This document shows, piece by piece, positions 17,396 to 26,873 of a stretch of DNA of 64,000 bases. Every line of letters starts with the position of its first letter. Position 1 is the first letter of the stretch. The DNA comes from CAVQBP01 sp963782475 (lineage in GTDB: Bacteria; Bacteroidota; Ignavibacteria; Ignavibacteriales; Ignavibacteriaceae): contig CAWAJW010000014.1 in NCBI GenBank assembly GCA_963782475.1, forward strand, positions 1 to 64,000, read 5' to 3'. A program made the translations under genes and the position numbers. The notes under the pieces are model-generated. The model made no database searches. It was given only the letters and a program-made list of their open reading frames with translations, and had not been told where the DNA came from.

Positions 17396-18037
17396 ATGAA
17401 AATCGGGATAATTGGTTCAGGAATGGTCGGGCAGCAGCTAGGAATTGGATTTTCAAGAATTGGAAATAAAGTAAAAATTGGAACACGTGATGAAGCAAAA
17501 TTAAGTGATTGGAAAAAAAATGCAGGCGACAAAGCATCCGTGGGAAGTAACGCAGAAGCAGCTAAATTTGGAGAAATAATTGTCCTTGCAACAGCATGGT
17601 CTGGAACTGAAAATGCAATCTCTTTAGCCGGTAAAGAAAATTTTTCCGGTAAGATTTTAATAGATGTAACCAATCCTCTAGATGTTTCCGGTGGAATGCC
17701 TCCCAAGATAGCCGTTCCATTTAATGATTCCGGAGCTCAGCATGTACAAAAATGGCTGCCGGAGGCTAAGGTAGTAAAAGCATTTAATATTATTAATGCA
17801 TATACAATGATTAATCCAAAATTTGAGGAGGGTACTCCGGATTTATTTATTGCCGGTAATGATAAATCGGCAAAAGAAAAGGTTACATCATTAGCTAAAC
17901 AACTCGGATGGACAAGCATAATCGATTTGGGAGATTTATCTGAAGCAATTTGGCTTGAAACTTTAACAATGCTTTGGGTTCACTATGGAGTTAAATTCAA
18001 CACCTGGACCCATGCTTTTAAATTATTAAAAAAATAA
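17396..18037 (+). CDS. NADP-binding oxidoreductase (F420:NADP reductase-like)
   Basis: A 213-residue protein with the Rossmann dinucleotide motif GIIGSGMVGQQLG at the N-terminus and a basic/polar residue pattern after beta-2 (GTRDEAKL) that favours NADP(H). The layout (VTNPLDVSGG, then VVKAFNIINA) matches the 'NADPH-dependent F420 reductase' domain family. Many bacterial members lack F420 and act on unknown substrates, and no F420 biosynthesis gene is seen here, so the substrate is open. AAGGAG lies eight bases upstream of the ATG. It converges with the phosphoesterase gene, with a weak GATCTT/AAGATC hairpin between them. Confidence 0.85.
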   Translation: MKIGIIGSGMVGQQLGIGFSRIGNKVKIGTRDEAKLSDWKKNAGDKASVGSNAEAAKFGEIIVLATAWSGTENAISLAGKENFSGKILIDVTNPLDVSGGMPPKIAVPFNDSGAQHVQKWLPEAKVVKAFNIINAYTMINPKFEEGTPDLFIAGNDKSAKEKVTSLAKQLGWTSIIDLGDLSEAIWLETLTMLWVHYGVKFNTWTHAFKLLKK

Positions 18038-18066
18038 TTTCTATCGATCTTAATTTTAAATAAAGA

Positions 18067-18984
18067 TCAGAAGTTTACTGAATTCAATCTGTTTAATGAA
18101 AAAATTTGCGGATTTAATAACTGCGGCATCTTTCTAATCTCAATTTTTAATTTTGAAAAGCCGGTGTCTAAAAAATTTACCTGATTCTGGTTCTGAAGTT
18201 CATTCTTGAAGCTACCTCCAGCATTCAGAAACCTTATACCTTTCATATAATATTCAGACATTTCATGGTAATGGCCATGCAGAACCAGATCTACATTAAA
18301 TTTATTGAACAATTCAAAAAGTTGTTTTTTAGTCCTTAATTTCATTGTTTGCTTCTCGATCATTTGCCAAATAGTGCCGAACTTGTTTTCCTGCAGTTGT
18401 TTACTCTCATGAAAATGGTGATGAATTAATATAAGTTTTGTTTTACATTTAGAATACATATTGAATATTCCTGTTAATTCATTAAGCTGAGCCGGACTTA
18501 TTTCTCCGTTTGATGCAAATATGTTCTTGGATTTTGAATACTCTGCAACTGAATTTAAACCAACAATTAAAACATCATCAATTATTTTAGCATAAGGAAA
18601 TACTTTAATCGGAGAGATATAGCTGCAGTACTTAAACGATTCTGCAAAATAATCATAAAATTCTTTTACCTTTAGATTGTAATTAATCCTTTCGCAATGG
18701 TCTGTAAAATTAAAAAGATCATGTACTGTCACAACACCGCCGAAAATATCATGATTGCCGATAACAATGGAAAGTCTGTCGGATGTTAAAAAATCATTTT
18801 GTTTTAAAGCTTTTCTTAATAATTCAAAATCATATTCATCCGGGCTTTCTACAAGATCACCTGTTATTATAAGATGATCTATTCTTTTGCTATTAAGATA
18901 ATGTAAAAGATTTTCAAATTTGTATAAACCAAAATTTCTAAAGAAAGTAGTAAAATGAATATCCGAAAGGTGAGCAATCTTCAT
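18067..18984 (-). CDS. Calcineurin-type metallophosphoesterase
   Basis: A 305-residue enzyme with all five metallophosphoesterase blocks: AHLSDIHF (D, H), ITGDLVE (D), GNHDIF (N, H), LIHHHFHE (H), and HGHYHEM (H-x-H). These bind two metal ions. No signal peptide is visible, so a cytoplasmic location is likely. Members cleave phosphomono- or diesters (cyclic nucleotides, lipid A intermediates, nucleic acids), and the substrate cannot be assigned. No operon partner is evident. Confidence 0.92.
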   Translation of the reverse strand: MKIAHLSDIHFTTFFRNFGLYKFENLLHYLNSKRIDHLIITGDLVESPDEYDFELLRKALKQNDFLTSDRLSIVIGNHDIFGGVVTVHDLFNFTDHCERINYNLKVKEFYDYFAESFKYCSYISPIKVFPYAKIIDDVLIVGLNSVAEYSKSKNIFASNGEISPAQLNELTGIFNMYSKCKTKLILIHHHFHESKQLQENKFGTIWQMIEKQTMKLRTKKQLFELFNKFNVDLVLHGHYHEMSEYYMKGIRFLNAGGSFKNELQNQNQVNFLDTGFSKLKIEIRKMPQLLNPQIFSLNRLNSVNF

Positions 18985-19147
18985 ACTCTTTGTTTTCTTT
19001 CAGCCTGAACTTGAATTACACCTACTTGCTTAATAAAAGTAGTTATCTAAAAGAAAACAATTTGTTATCTGCACCAATTTATTCTGGAGAAGTGACGTGG
19101 ATTAAATTCCAAAATTTCTGCAAAATCCTCATAATTCTTTACATTTA

Positions 19148-20599
19148 CTATTTTTTTTCTTCACTTAATATTTTAAGTATCCAATCTCCTATTGCATTTA
19201 AAGCTTTCAGGGAAATGGTTTCTTCAATTTTAGCATATTCGGATGGAGAGCCTGTATTTGCTGTTTGGAATAAATGATTTAAACCTTCAAGCTCCTCAAT
19301 TTTATAGTTCTTGTTTCCTCCGTCATTTAGAGCCTTTGAAATGGCATCCAAATCTTCTTTAGGTGGAACCTGTAAATCTTTTGAACCATTTATTGCAAGT
19401 ACCGGAACTTTAACTTTTCTTAAAGTTGGTCTGGGATCATAAGTTAAGAAATATTTAAACCAGGGATTGGTAATAAAATTGATTTGTGATTCAAAAATCT
19501 TTTCCGGCTCCTTACCTAGTTTTTCTCTTTCGTTTTCCGGAAGGTTATTTATATAATTTTCAAACAAGCTGTCTAACTTTTCCCGAAGTCCGATACTGTC
19601 ATTTTCTGTTTTAATTAAAGCATAGACCTTACTGTTTAGATCTTCAGTTCTTTGGATATAACTCTCATCTGCTCCATTAGCTTTCAGAATAAGTTCCGAC
19701 TGCATTTTAAGAATATCTTCACCTGGTAGACCGGGACCAGCCATTAAAACTATAAAATCTACTTCATCTGATTTTACAGCAGCTAAAGGTGCTACAAGAC
19801 CGCCTTCGCTATGACCAATTAATCCTATTTCTTTTGGATTTATTTCTTTTCTTGATACAAGATAATCAACAGCAGAGAGCGCATCGCTAACAAAGTCTTG
19901 AGTTGTAGCTGTGCTGAAGTTTCCGCCTGATGCGCCAAAACCTCTATCATCATAGCGTAAAACAGCAATGCCTTTCCTTGTTAAATAATCTGATAATATT
20001 AAAAAAGGTTTATGATTCATCAAAGTCTCATTTCGATCCTGCGGTCCTGAGCCGGTAATAAGAACAACAGCGGGGAAATTGGTCCCGGTTTCAGGCAATG
20101 TTAATGTTCCTGCAAGGGTAATATTTGCTTCTTTATTTTGGAACTTAACTTCCTCTTCTTTATAAGGATATGGTTTTTTTGGTTCCTGCGGTCTTTTCAC
20201 TTCTTCAATCTTATTTGTTTTGTCTAAAGTTAAAGGAAATGTGAGCCCATTTTGGTTCCATGTTCCTGTTATTTTCAAACTATCTTTTTCAAGCCTGCCC
20301 AGGTAATATCCATTAACCGATTGAACATTTAATCTGATGCTGTCCACGGAAATTTCTATAGAGTTAACAGGTATTCCAAAAGCTCCCTGATCGGGACTAT
20401 CCAGCGCTCCACTTAAAGAATCTGCATCTTTTGAAATGTGAAAAACAATCTTTAAACTATTTCCTCCTACCTCAAGCATACCCTGCCAAATTCCGACATA
20501 GCTTGTATCAATAGAGAAGCTATTATTTTGTATTGCAGAAGCTAAGTTTGAAAAGGTTAAAAGGAAAAAACTCAACGTTAAATATTTTAATAAGGCCAT
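19148..20599 (-). CDS. Exported alpha/beta-hydrolase (S9/DLH-like) with N-terminal beta domain
   Basis: A 483-residue secreted hydrolase. A signal peptide (1-22) is followed by a beta-rich domain (about 30-130, GIWQGMLEVGG) often found before this hydrolase type. The alpha/beta-hydrolase part holds LITGSGPQDRNE, the nucleophile elbow GHSEGG (S264), the acid in NGSKDLQVP and the His in GLNHLF. Such proteins act as periplasmic esterases or peptidases. The gene is monocistronic and its neighbours are divergent or convergent. Confidence 0.88.
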   Translation of the reverse strand: MALLKYLTLSFFLLTFSNLASAIQNNSFSIDTSYVGIWQGMLEVGGNSLKIVFHISKDADSLSGALDSPDQGAFGIPVNSIEISVDSIRLNVQSVNGYYLGRLEKDSLKITGTWNQNGLTFPLTLDKTNKIEEVKRPQEPKKPYPYKEEEVKFQNKEANITLAGTLTLPETGTNFPAVVLITGSGPQDRNETLMNHKPFLILSDYLTRKGIAVLRYDDRGFGASGGNFSTATTQDFVSDALSAVDYLVSRKEINPKEIGLIGHSEGGLVAPLAAVKSDEVDFIVLMAGPGLPGEDILKMQSELILKANGADESYIQRTEDLNSKVYALIKTENDSIGLREKLDSLFENYINNLPENEREKLGKEPEKIFESQINFITNPWFKYFLTYDPRPTLRKVKVPVLAINGSKDLQVPPKEDLDAISKALNDGGNKNYKIEELEGLNHLFQTANTGSPSEYAKIEETISLKALNAIGDWILKILSEEKK

Positions 20600-20873
20600 T
20601 ATCCCTTCCTAATTTGAAATAGGAAAATTAAAAATTTAATTAAATTTATGTAAGAATGATTAAAAATCCTATGTATTAACATTATAAATTCAATTATGAT
20701 TTTAAATCTTCTTTGTTGTTTTTTGATGTTCTAAATTACTGATTGAAATAAAAACGATTAATATTTTTAATTGCAAATATTTTCAGAAATAATAAAACTT
20801 ATTTCTAAAATGATATTTATTTTTGAACCAGAAGAATATTTTCCTCCGGTTTGTAAAAGATTCTAAATAAGAA

Positions 20874-21215
20874 ATGAAACAAAAAATATTATATCAGGAT
20901 AATTTAATTGAAATTAGAAATGATTCGATTTTACTTAAAAATTATTATTTCCCTTTTTTTTCAAAAAAAATTTTATTTGATGATATTGAAAATATAGAAG
21001 TTAAAGAACCGACTTTGTTGAATGGCAAATGGAGAATTTGGGGAACCGGCAGCCCCTTCTTCTGGTTTTCATTTGACTTGTTAAGACCAATTAGAAAAGA
21101 AATATTTATTATAAAGTATAAAAATCAACAGGTTAAATCGGGATTTACCGTTGTTGATTCTCTAAAAGTAAAAAGAATATTAAAAGAAAATGAACGGTTG
21201 ACCGGAATCTTCTAA
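20874..21215 (+). CDS. Small PH-like protein of unknown function
   Basis: A 113-residue basic protein. The strand pattern (LIEIRNDSILLKNYYFPF, then FDDIENIEVKEP, a hydrophobic WFSFDLL core, and a final helix KVKRILKEN) resembles small bacterial PH-like domains. There is no signal peptide. It is isolated between divergent genes. The resemblance is by pattern only. Confidence 0.6.
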   Translation: MKQKILYQDNLIEIRNDSILLKNYYFPFFSKKILFDDIENIEVKEPTLLNGKWRIWGTGSPFFWFSFDLLRPIRKEIFIIKYKNQQVKSGFTVVDSLKVKRILKENERLTGIF

Positions 21216-21240
21216 GCTAAATTTAATTACAGTATATCTG

Positions 21241-22278
21241 CTATCGAACTCTTTTAAATATTTCACATTTCGTACAAACCGTATGGTTTGTTTCCCCCTC
21301 ATAATTTATTCTATTAAATAAACTTCTTGAATACCTGTATTTATCATTATACCAGATATCTTCAAACGATTCTTTAGTCAAGTCTCCCCAAACATTTTCT
21401 TTACTTGTAACCCAGCAGCAAGGAGTAATTTTTCCGTCAGGATTAATAACTGTTGAAGTAAACAGCTGGTTGCATGGTTTATTATTTATCGGGAACTTTT
21501 CACCATTCTTATAAAATTCAAGGACATATTTCTTATTTTCGGGAAGCCATTGTTTTTTTCTTTCATCAAGAGTTCCCTCAAAAACAAGATCAGGTATATC
21601 ATCGGCTAGTCCCATTTTATCGAAAGTGATTTCAATGCCTAGTTCTTTTGCCAACGTCTTTGCATAATTAATTTCGTGTTCATTAAATCTATTTACAATA
21701 AACTTCCAGACAACTTTCGGATCTCTTTTCTTCAATCTTTTTTTCGCACTAACTATCATTTTAATATTACTATTTATCCAATCGAAACGGCCCTTAACTC
21801 TATATTTTTCATATGTCTCCTGAGTAGCACCATCCGCCGAAATAACAAGCTGATGAAGCCCTGAATTAATTAATTGCTCAAAGAACTCAGGTTTTTGTTT
21901 AAAGCTTAAGTTTGTATGTGTAATCGTATAAATATTCCGGGAAACCGATTCTTTAATAATATTAAAGATTTCATGATGCAGAAGCGGTTCACCCCAATTA
22001 AATAAAACCAGCACTTTGAGTGAAGGAATTTTATCAAGTACCATCCGGAAAGTATCAATGGACATTTTCCCTTTTTCATAATTTTGATTTTTGGACGCAC
22101 AAAGGGGACAATCAAGGTTGCAGATGTTGATAGGATCAATTACTGCCGCCCTCGGCATTTTGGGAGACAGAGTATTAGGATTGAATGTGTACTTAAGCCG
22201 CTCTGAAATTTTATTTTGAATGTTGATCGGTATTCTTTGCCAGAAAGAAAGATAGAATTGAAACAATAATCTATTCAT
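21241..22278 (-). CDS. Radical SAM/SPASM protein
   Basis: A 345-residue enzyme with the AdoMet 4Fe-4S motif C53-x3-C57-x2-C60 (CNLDCPLC) and the GGE-like motif FNWGEPLLH. A C-terminal SPASM-type cluster region includes CNQLF, PCCW and CTKCEIF cysteines for extra Fe-S binding. SPASM enzymes modify peptides, cofactors or sugars. No small precursor peptide is evident next door. The downstream gene on the strand is the small region toward 20874; the upstream neighbour, 33 bases away, is the UPF0104 membrane protein, so the pair may be cotranscribed and act on a lipid or envelope substrate, which is inference. Confidence 0.9.
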   Translation of the reverse strand: MNRLLFQFYLSFWQRIPINIQNKISERLKYTFNPNTLSPKMPRAAVIDPINICNLDCPLCASKNQNYEKGKMSIDTFRMVLDKIPSLKVLVLFNWGEPLLHHEIFNIIKESVSRNIYTITHTNLSFKQKPEFFEQLINSGLHQLVISADGATQETYEKYRVKGRFDWINSNIKMIVSAKKRLKKRDPKVVWKFIVNRFNEHEINYAKTLAKELGIEITFDKMGLADDIPDLVFEGTLDERKKQWLPENKKYVLEFYKNGEKFPINNKPCNQLFTSTVINPDGKITPCCWVTSKENVWGDLTKESFEDIWYNDKYRYSRSLFNRINYEGETNHTVCTKCEIFKRVR

Positions 22279-22311
22279 ATAATCTTAGCTTATAATTTGC
22301 GATAAAACTCT

Positions 22312-23277
22312 TTACTCTTCAAAAACTTTATACTTGAAATTAAAACCGGAAAACCATTTCCTGTTAATAAAAACAAAAGCAGCACCAACCGCAACAGCAA
22401 ACCATAAAGTTACTGCTCTTATAATAAAGGTCGAAGCTACGGCTGTATTTTTAGAAAACCCCTTTTGAACAATCAAAAAAACAAATGAACCGTCGGTAAC
22501 TCCAACACCTCCTGGCAGCATAGTTAAAGAGCCTATGATTGTTCCGAATGCATATGCGAACGATGCCCAGACTAATGATATTTCCGCGCTTAGAGACTTT
22601 AATATAATATAAAAACTTAAACACTCAAATGACCAGGATATTAAACTGGTAAAAACCATGAAAAAAAGAGATTTCCCTTTCAGCATTGAATGAAAGCTTT
22701 CATAAGCGATATTAATTTTTGATAAGTATTTGTGAAGGAATTTCAACCTGGATAAAAAATTTATAAGCCTTAAGGAAACATTTTTATTGCTTATAAAGAG
22801 AACCAGGGCAATAAATAAAATAATCAGCAGGCTCATTATTAAAATTCCATAATTATAAATTACTGCACCTATTAAAGCTATTATTATTACTGATATTAAA
22901 TCCGTTATTCTTTCTGAAAATACTATAGGTGCTGTTTTGCTTATTTGATCACCCGTAATTTGCTTTACCAGGTATGACTTGAATAATTCTCCTAATGCCC
23001 CGGGAGTGGCTAACATTATTAAACTGGACATAAATATTACGAAAGATTCCCGGGTGGTAATTTTTATATTTAATAAATGAAGGTAGTAATTCCATTTATA
23101 AAATCTGGTTAAGAATGTTAAGAAAGATAATGAAAATAATAAGGGTAAAAGAAAAAAATTGAATTGCTCGAAAGATAAAAGAACGCTTTTATAATTTCCG
23201 TATATCGTTAGAATAATATAGAAAATAATAGAAGATATTAATAAAATAAATATATTACGCTTTACTTTTTCGATCAA
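22312..23277 (-). CDS. UPF0104/lysylphosphatidylglycerol-synthase TM-region flippase-like protein
   Basis: A 321-residue integral membrane protein with about eight hydrophobic helices. The family signature appears in the LATPGALGELFKSYL loop (about 93-107) and in TMLPGGVGVTDGSF (about 257-270), both glycine/proline loops typical of the MprF membrane-domain family. Members move lipids across membranes or are partnered with glycosyltransferases. The soluble MprF synthase domain is absent. The radical SAM gene follows after 33 bases. Confidence 0.88.
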   Translation of the reverse strand: MIEKVKRNIFILLISSIIFYIILTIYGNYKSVLLSFEQFNFFLLPLLFSLSFLTFLTRFYKWNYYLHLLNIKITTRESFVIFMSSLIMLATPGALGELFKSYLVKQITGDQISKTAPIVFSERITDLISVIIIALIGAVIYNYGILIMSLLIILFIALVLFISNKNVSLRLINFLSRLKFLHKYLSKINIAYESFHSMLKGKSLFFMVFTSLISWSFECLSFYIILKSLSAEISLVWASFAYAFGTIIGSLTMLPGGVGVTDGSFVFLIVQKGFSKNTAVASTFIIRAVTLWFAVAVGAAFVFINRKWFSGFNFKYKVFEE

Positions 23278-23409
23278 AATAAGTCCATAAATAATTCTTA
23301 ACTAAATTTCTTCAAATTTAATAAAAATTATTGTTGGTTTGGGGATTAGGATTTATATGAATCAAAAGAATATTTTTTTATCTCTTAAAATAAAAACAAT
23401 CTGACTGGT

Positions 23410-24450
23410 TTACTTACCTTCCATTATTTCCCAGCCGGAATGCTTAGATTTATTTTCGTTGATTCCAAATTTTGGCGGACGATAAAAGGTAGTGACTCCT
23501 GCTGAAAAATTTCCGGGAAATAAGTTGGATTTTGCGTTTAAATCCAGATAATCGATTGAAGAATTATCCTTTTGTTCAATGGAATTCAGCACCGATGAAT
23601 ATATTGCTTTTATGCTGTCCAAGTATTCCAAGGTTTTTTTAGTATCATACAAAACAACGGTGACTACAGTTTGAGTTCTTTTTATTAATTGGTTGAATGC
23701 AGTTTTAGCGAAATTCTTTGAGAACTCGTAACCTGTACTTTTTAATGTATCTAAATTTTCAAGGTACTTTGTATCAATATATGATAAATGGAGATCTTCC
23801 GGAGAAGCAATAATAAAATCTGCGAAAGGAGATAATTTTAAAATAATTCCGGGGGTTCCATTATGGCATGTAGATAAAACTAATAGATTAAACTTTGTAT
23901 CACCTGAAAAACTTTTCACTGCAGAAGCGAAATCATTGATATTAAAAACTTTATCCGGATATGATGCAAAATATCCTTTCCCATCTAATTCAGGAATCTG
24001 ATGTCCAAAATAAAGAAAATATCTGTTTCTATTTTTTTCTTTAAATTTAAACTTATTATAAAGCTTTAATTCAGCTTTAAATAATTCGGGCGAATCAGCC
24101 CTGTCATAAGTACCGTTGTTAACCAGGTTTCCATTTCTATAATAATAAAACTCGCCGTTATCTGAATGAAAAAAGAGAAAGCCTGAACTTTCCTTTTGAT
24201 GAAATATAAAAACCTCACCTTTTTTACAATGTTTTGCAACAGCAAAGGCTTCATCTAATTTATCCTCATCTGCTAAATGCGGGCTCCCCTTAGTATCATG
24301 ATATAAATAATCACCGTCACCGTTTATCAGATAGATTATTGAATAATCAACTTTTTGCTTAACAGGTAAATCATCTCTAAATATATCTTTTGTTCCGCAA
24401 GAAATAAAAATAAAAGTCAACAACAAGAACCAGCATCTGTGCATTTTCAT
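23410..24450 (-). CDS. Clostripain-like (C11) cysteine peptidase lipoprotein
   Basis: A 346-residue lipoprotein (signal ends FIFISCG) with a caspase-hemoglobinase fold. The predicted dyad is the His in YFGHQIPE (H150) and the Cys in VLSTCHNGTPG (C195), counted from ATG 24450. ATG 24450 is preferred because the longer start (24486) overlaps the preceding gene and moves the signal peptide inward. C11 peptidases usually mature by self-cleavage and cut after basic residues. The gene follows the small exported protein with 13 bases between them, so both are probably made together. Catalytic assignments rest on motif context only. Confidence 0.72.
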   Translation of the reverse strand: MKMHRCWFLLLTFIFISCGTKDIFRDDLPVKQKVDYSIIYLINGDGDYLYHDTKGSPHLADEDKLDEAFAVAKHCKKGEVFIFHQKESSGFLFFHSDNGEFYYYRNGNLVNNGTYDRADSPELFKAELKLYNKFKFKEKNRNRYFLYFGHQIPELDGKGYFASYPDKVFNINDFASAVKSFSGDTKFNLLVLSTCHNGTPGIILKLSPFADFIIASPEDLHLSYIDTKYLENLDTLKSTGYEFSKNFAKTAFNQLIKRTQTVVTVVLYDTKKTLEYLDSIKAIYSSVLNSIEQKDNSSIDYLDLNAKSNLFPGNFSAGVTTFYRPPKFGINENKSKHSGWEIMEGK

Positions 24451-24463
24451 TTTAATAATTACT

Positions 24464-24895
24464 TTATAATAAAAGTACTGCCGCAATAATAATCAGGACT
24501 AAAGTCAAAACACTTATTGTAACATATTCAGCAGATTGTTCAAGATCCTGTACCGAATACTGGGCAAAATTATTTAAATTTTTATCGCTTATCCTGGTAA
24601 ATCCATTTAAACCGTTTAATTCGTAATATTTTTTATTTAACTGTTCCTTAAAAGATTTTATACTTTGTATATCTTTTTCAGACATAGGGGTTTGCTCAAC
24701 TTCATCCAATGCCGTTAGAATTTTTTTAAATGAATTATTTAAGATTTCCCTTTTTTGATGAACATTTTCCGTGTTCCTTACTTTTATAGCAATATCATTG
24801 AAATAATTTTTTAATTCATCACGAACATTTCCTGCAAATGCTTGTGCAGAAAATATAATAATGGCCAATAAATTAACTACAAATATCTTTTTCAT
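24464..24895 (-). CDS. Small exported protein with C-terminal membrane anchor
   Basis: A 143-residue protein with an N-terminal signal peptide (ending AQAFAG), a charged helical middle, and a hydrophobic C-terminal helix (about 124-143), so it is likely anchored to the inner membrane facing the periplasm. No family is recognised. It lies just upstream of the clostripain-like peptidase, in the same direction and 13 bases away, and might be its partner, inhibitor or substrate. Confidence 0.7.
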   Translation of the reverse strand: MKKIFVVNLLAIIIFSAQAFAGNVRDELKNYFNDIAIKVRNTENVHQKREILNNSFKKILTALDEVEQTPMSEKDIQSIKSFKEQLNKKYYELNGLNGFTRISDKNLNNFAQYSVQDLEQSAEYVTISVLTLVLIIIAAVLLL

Positions 24896-25138
24896 TTTTC
24901 ACCTCTTCATTACTTTTACATTATACTAAAATCAGAATAAGGATAGGAGACTAAAAAAAGTGTGTGAGTTAACACTAAATTATGATAATTTAATGCAAAA
25001 AGTGATCTTCATCCATATCAAGAAAAAATCATTTTTAATCCTTTTTTGATTTAGTTATCTTATTATTATTAGTTTTATTTAGAATTTTATAGTCATATTT
25101 CTGTTTTAATTATAATTGAATAAATAGTGAGGTCGCTT

Positions 25139-25522
25139 ATGATAAAAATATTAGTAGCGGAAGATGAAAATATTGTGGCCTTAAATATTAAAAAAACATT
25201 GGAATCTCTTGGGTACCAGGTCTCTGCTGTTGTTAATAACGGGGAAGACGTTATAAAACAAGTTGACAAAAATCTGCCGGATTTAATTTTAATGGATATT
25301 ATGTTAAAAGGTTTAACAGATGGTATAGACGCTGCAGGAATTATAACTAAAAATTATAATATACCCATAGTATTTTTAACTGCTCTATCGGATGAAAAAA
25401 CAATTGATAGAGCAGCATTTACAAAACCATACGGCTACCTCTTAAAGCCATTTACATCTCACGAGATGCATACAGCTGTTGAAAATGCATTAATAAATTT
25501 TGAAGAAAATGTAAAAAAATAA
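25139..25522 (+). CDS. Stand-alone CheY-like response regulator
   Basis: A 127-residue receiver domain with no output domain. The acidic pocket is AEDEN (E8, D9), the phospho-acceptor is D53 in LLMDI, the switch Thr is in FLTAL, and the conserved Lys is in KPYGY and KPF. Single-domain regulators relay phosphate or act by protein-protein contact. The start ATG 25139 is chosen because GTGAGG lies just upstream; an earlier ATG at 25127 would add four residues. No histidine kinase is encoded nearby. Confidence 0.93.
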   Translation: MIKILVAEDENIVALNIKKTLESLGYQVSAVVNNGEDVIKQVDKNLPDLILMDIMLKGLTDGIDAAGIITKNYNIPIVFLTALSDEKTIDRAAFTKPYGYLLKPFTSHEMHTAVENALINFEENVKK

Positions 25523-25701
25523 TTAACTGGTTTTCAGGCTTTTAATAAATACATATCAATAATAATCTGTCCATTTTAAATAGGCTGTCCTACCTTGAAA
25601 CATTTTAGAATTCTTTTTTCTTTAGTTTAGTTCGAAAATCATAATTTTTTGCAGGCATATTAGTTGTCTTACCAATGCAAACAAATCAGAAAGGAGTTCT
25701 A

Positions 25702-25905
25702 ATGCCAAGGTGTTTTATAGGAGCAGATGGTTTTTATGAAATTTATAATAAGACAAGTATTATCCATCAAAAGATCAATAAGGGAAGAACCTCTTATAAG
25801 TGTAAAGTCTATAACAACTCTAAAAATATTCCTAATCCCCAGGATCGATGGCGAATAGAGCAAATTATGACCGGGAATGGTTTTGAAGCAAGAAAAATAA
25901 ATTGA
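25702..25905 (+). CDS. Small protein of unknown function
   Basis: A 67-residue basic protein starting MPRCFIGAD, preceded by a strong AAAGGAG eight bases upstream, which selects ATG 25702 over 25675. It has no signal peptide or membrane helix. No family is recognised. It lies after the response regulator, with a gap of about 180 bases, and converges with the M23 peptidase gene. Confidence 0.5.
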   Translation: MPRCFIGADGFYEIYNKTSIIHQKINKGRTSYKCKVYNNSKNIPNPQDRWRIEQIMTGNGFEARKIN

Positions 25906-25924
25906 ATGCAGAAGTTAAACTTTA

Positions 25925-26824
25925 TCAATTCTGTGCAAAAATCGCAAAATAATTGAATTTTTTAAAGAAGAAATGTTCAGGATCCAACTTTTGTCCTTCA
26001 TGTTCTACCTCATAATGAAGATGCGGACCGGTAGATAATCCTGAATTGCCAGTTAATCCAACTATGTCTCCCCTAAGTAATATTGTTCCTTTTTTAGTTT
26101 TTACTTTGGATAAGTGTGCATAAATAGTACGATAACCATAACCATGGTTTACAATCACAGATAATCCGTATCCGCCGTTGTACCCTGTAAACTCAACCAC
26201 TCCATTTGCAGTTACATGGACCGGAGTCCCAATGTTTGTTACAATATCGATTCCTTCATGCATTCTTAAACGATGAAGTATCGGGTGCATTCTCATACCA
26301 AACCTATCTGATAAATCGCCGCCGCAGGGTTTTATTGCAGGCAGGCAGGAAGAAAGTTTTCTATTAGCTTTTAATTGATTTGTAATTTCTTCGAATTGCG
26401 CTTTTTCAAAAGAGAGTTTCCTCGAAACTTCATCAACAAAAGAAACGGCTTCATTTAATTTTAAACCGGATTTACCGGATAAAAAATCTATTGAATTGTC
26501 AAAGGAACCACCGCCTGTTCCGACCAACATCTCATCTCTTGATAATGGTGAAAGGTTCACTGCCATTCTCAAAGAATTATTTTTTGAGTTTATACTGTCC
26601 AGTTCCGTATTTAAATTATTGTACAAAGTTAAAATTTCATCGACTTTCTTCTTTAAATTATCATGTTCTTTTTGGCTGCTGGTTTCGGAAAATCGAGCAG
26701 CTCCAAATATTAGTAAACTGAAAATTATTATTATTACGGGGGAAAAAATGAGGAATTTTGATTTTAAATTTTTTATTTCAACAAATTGTGTCTTTTCTTC
26801 AGCGAAATAGTATAATTTTTTCAT
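25925..26824 (-). CDS. M23 peptidoglycan endopeptidase, membrane-anchored
   Basis: A 299-residue LytM-type peptidase. A single N-terminal transmembrane helix (about 24-41) is followed by a coiled coil (about 50-95), then the peptidase domain (about 165-285). Zinc ligands are H189 and D193 (MHEGIDI) and H270 of the HLH motif, with H237 near the active site. The order of coil then LytM resembles envelope-anchored hydrolases that cut peptide cross-links during growth or division. All key residues are present, so it should be active. A very small membrane ORF lies just upstream on the same strand. Confidence 0.93.
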   Translation of the reverse strand: MKKLYYFAEEKTQFVEIKNLKSKFLIFSPVIIIIFSLLIFGAARFSETSSQKEHDNLKKKVDEILTLYNNLNTELDSINSKNNSLRMAVNLSPLSRDEMLVGTGGGSFDNSIDFLSGKSGLKLNEAVSFVDEVSRKLSFEKAQFEEITNQLKANRKLSSCLPAIKPCGGDLSDRFGMRMHPILHRLRMHEGIDIVTNIGTPVHVTANGVVEFTGYNGGYGLSVIVNHGYGYRTIYAHLSKVKTKKGTILLRGDIVGLTGNSGLSTGPHLHYEVEHEGQKLDPEHFFFKKFNYFAIFAQN

Positions 26825-26873
26825 GAGGATCCTTTCGTTTAATATGGATTTCAGAATCCAATTTTAACCGGCA

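Noticed and set aside
17389..17706. Minus-strand frame of 105 codons opposite the NADP-binding oxidoreductase
   Set aside because: It is Pro/Ser-rich in a way typical of antisense frames, and the plus-strand gene is well supported.
18046..18068. GATCTT/AAGATC hairpin between 17396 and 18067 genes
   Set aside because: The stem is only six bases and overlaps the stop codon of the minus-strand gene, too weak to call as a terminator.
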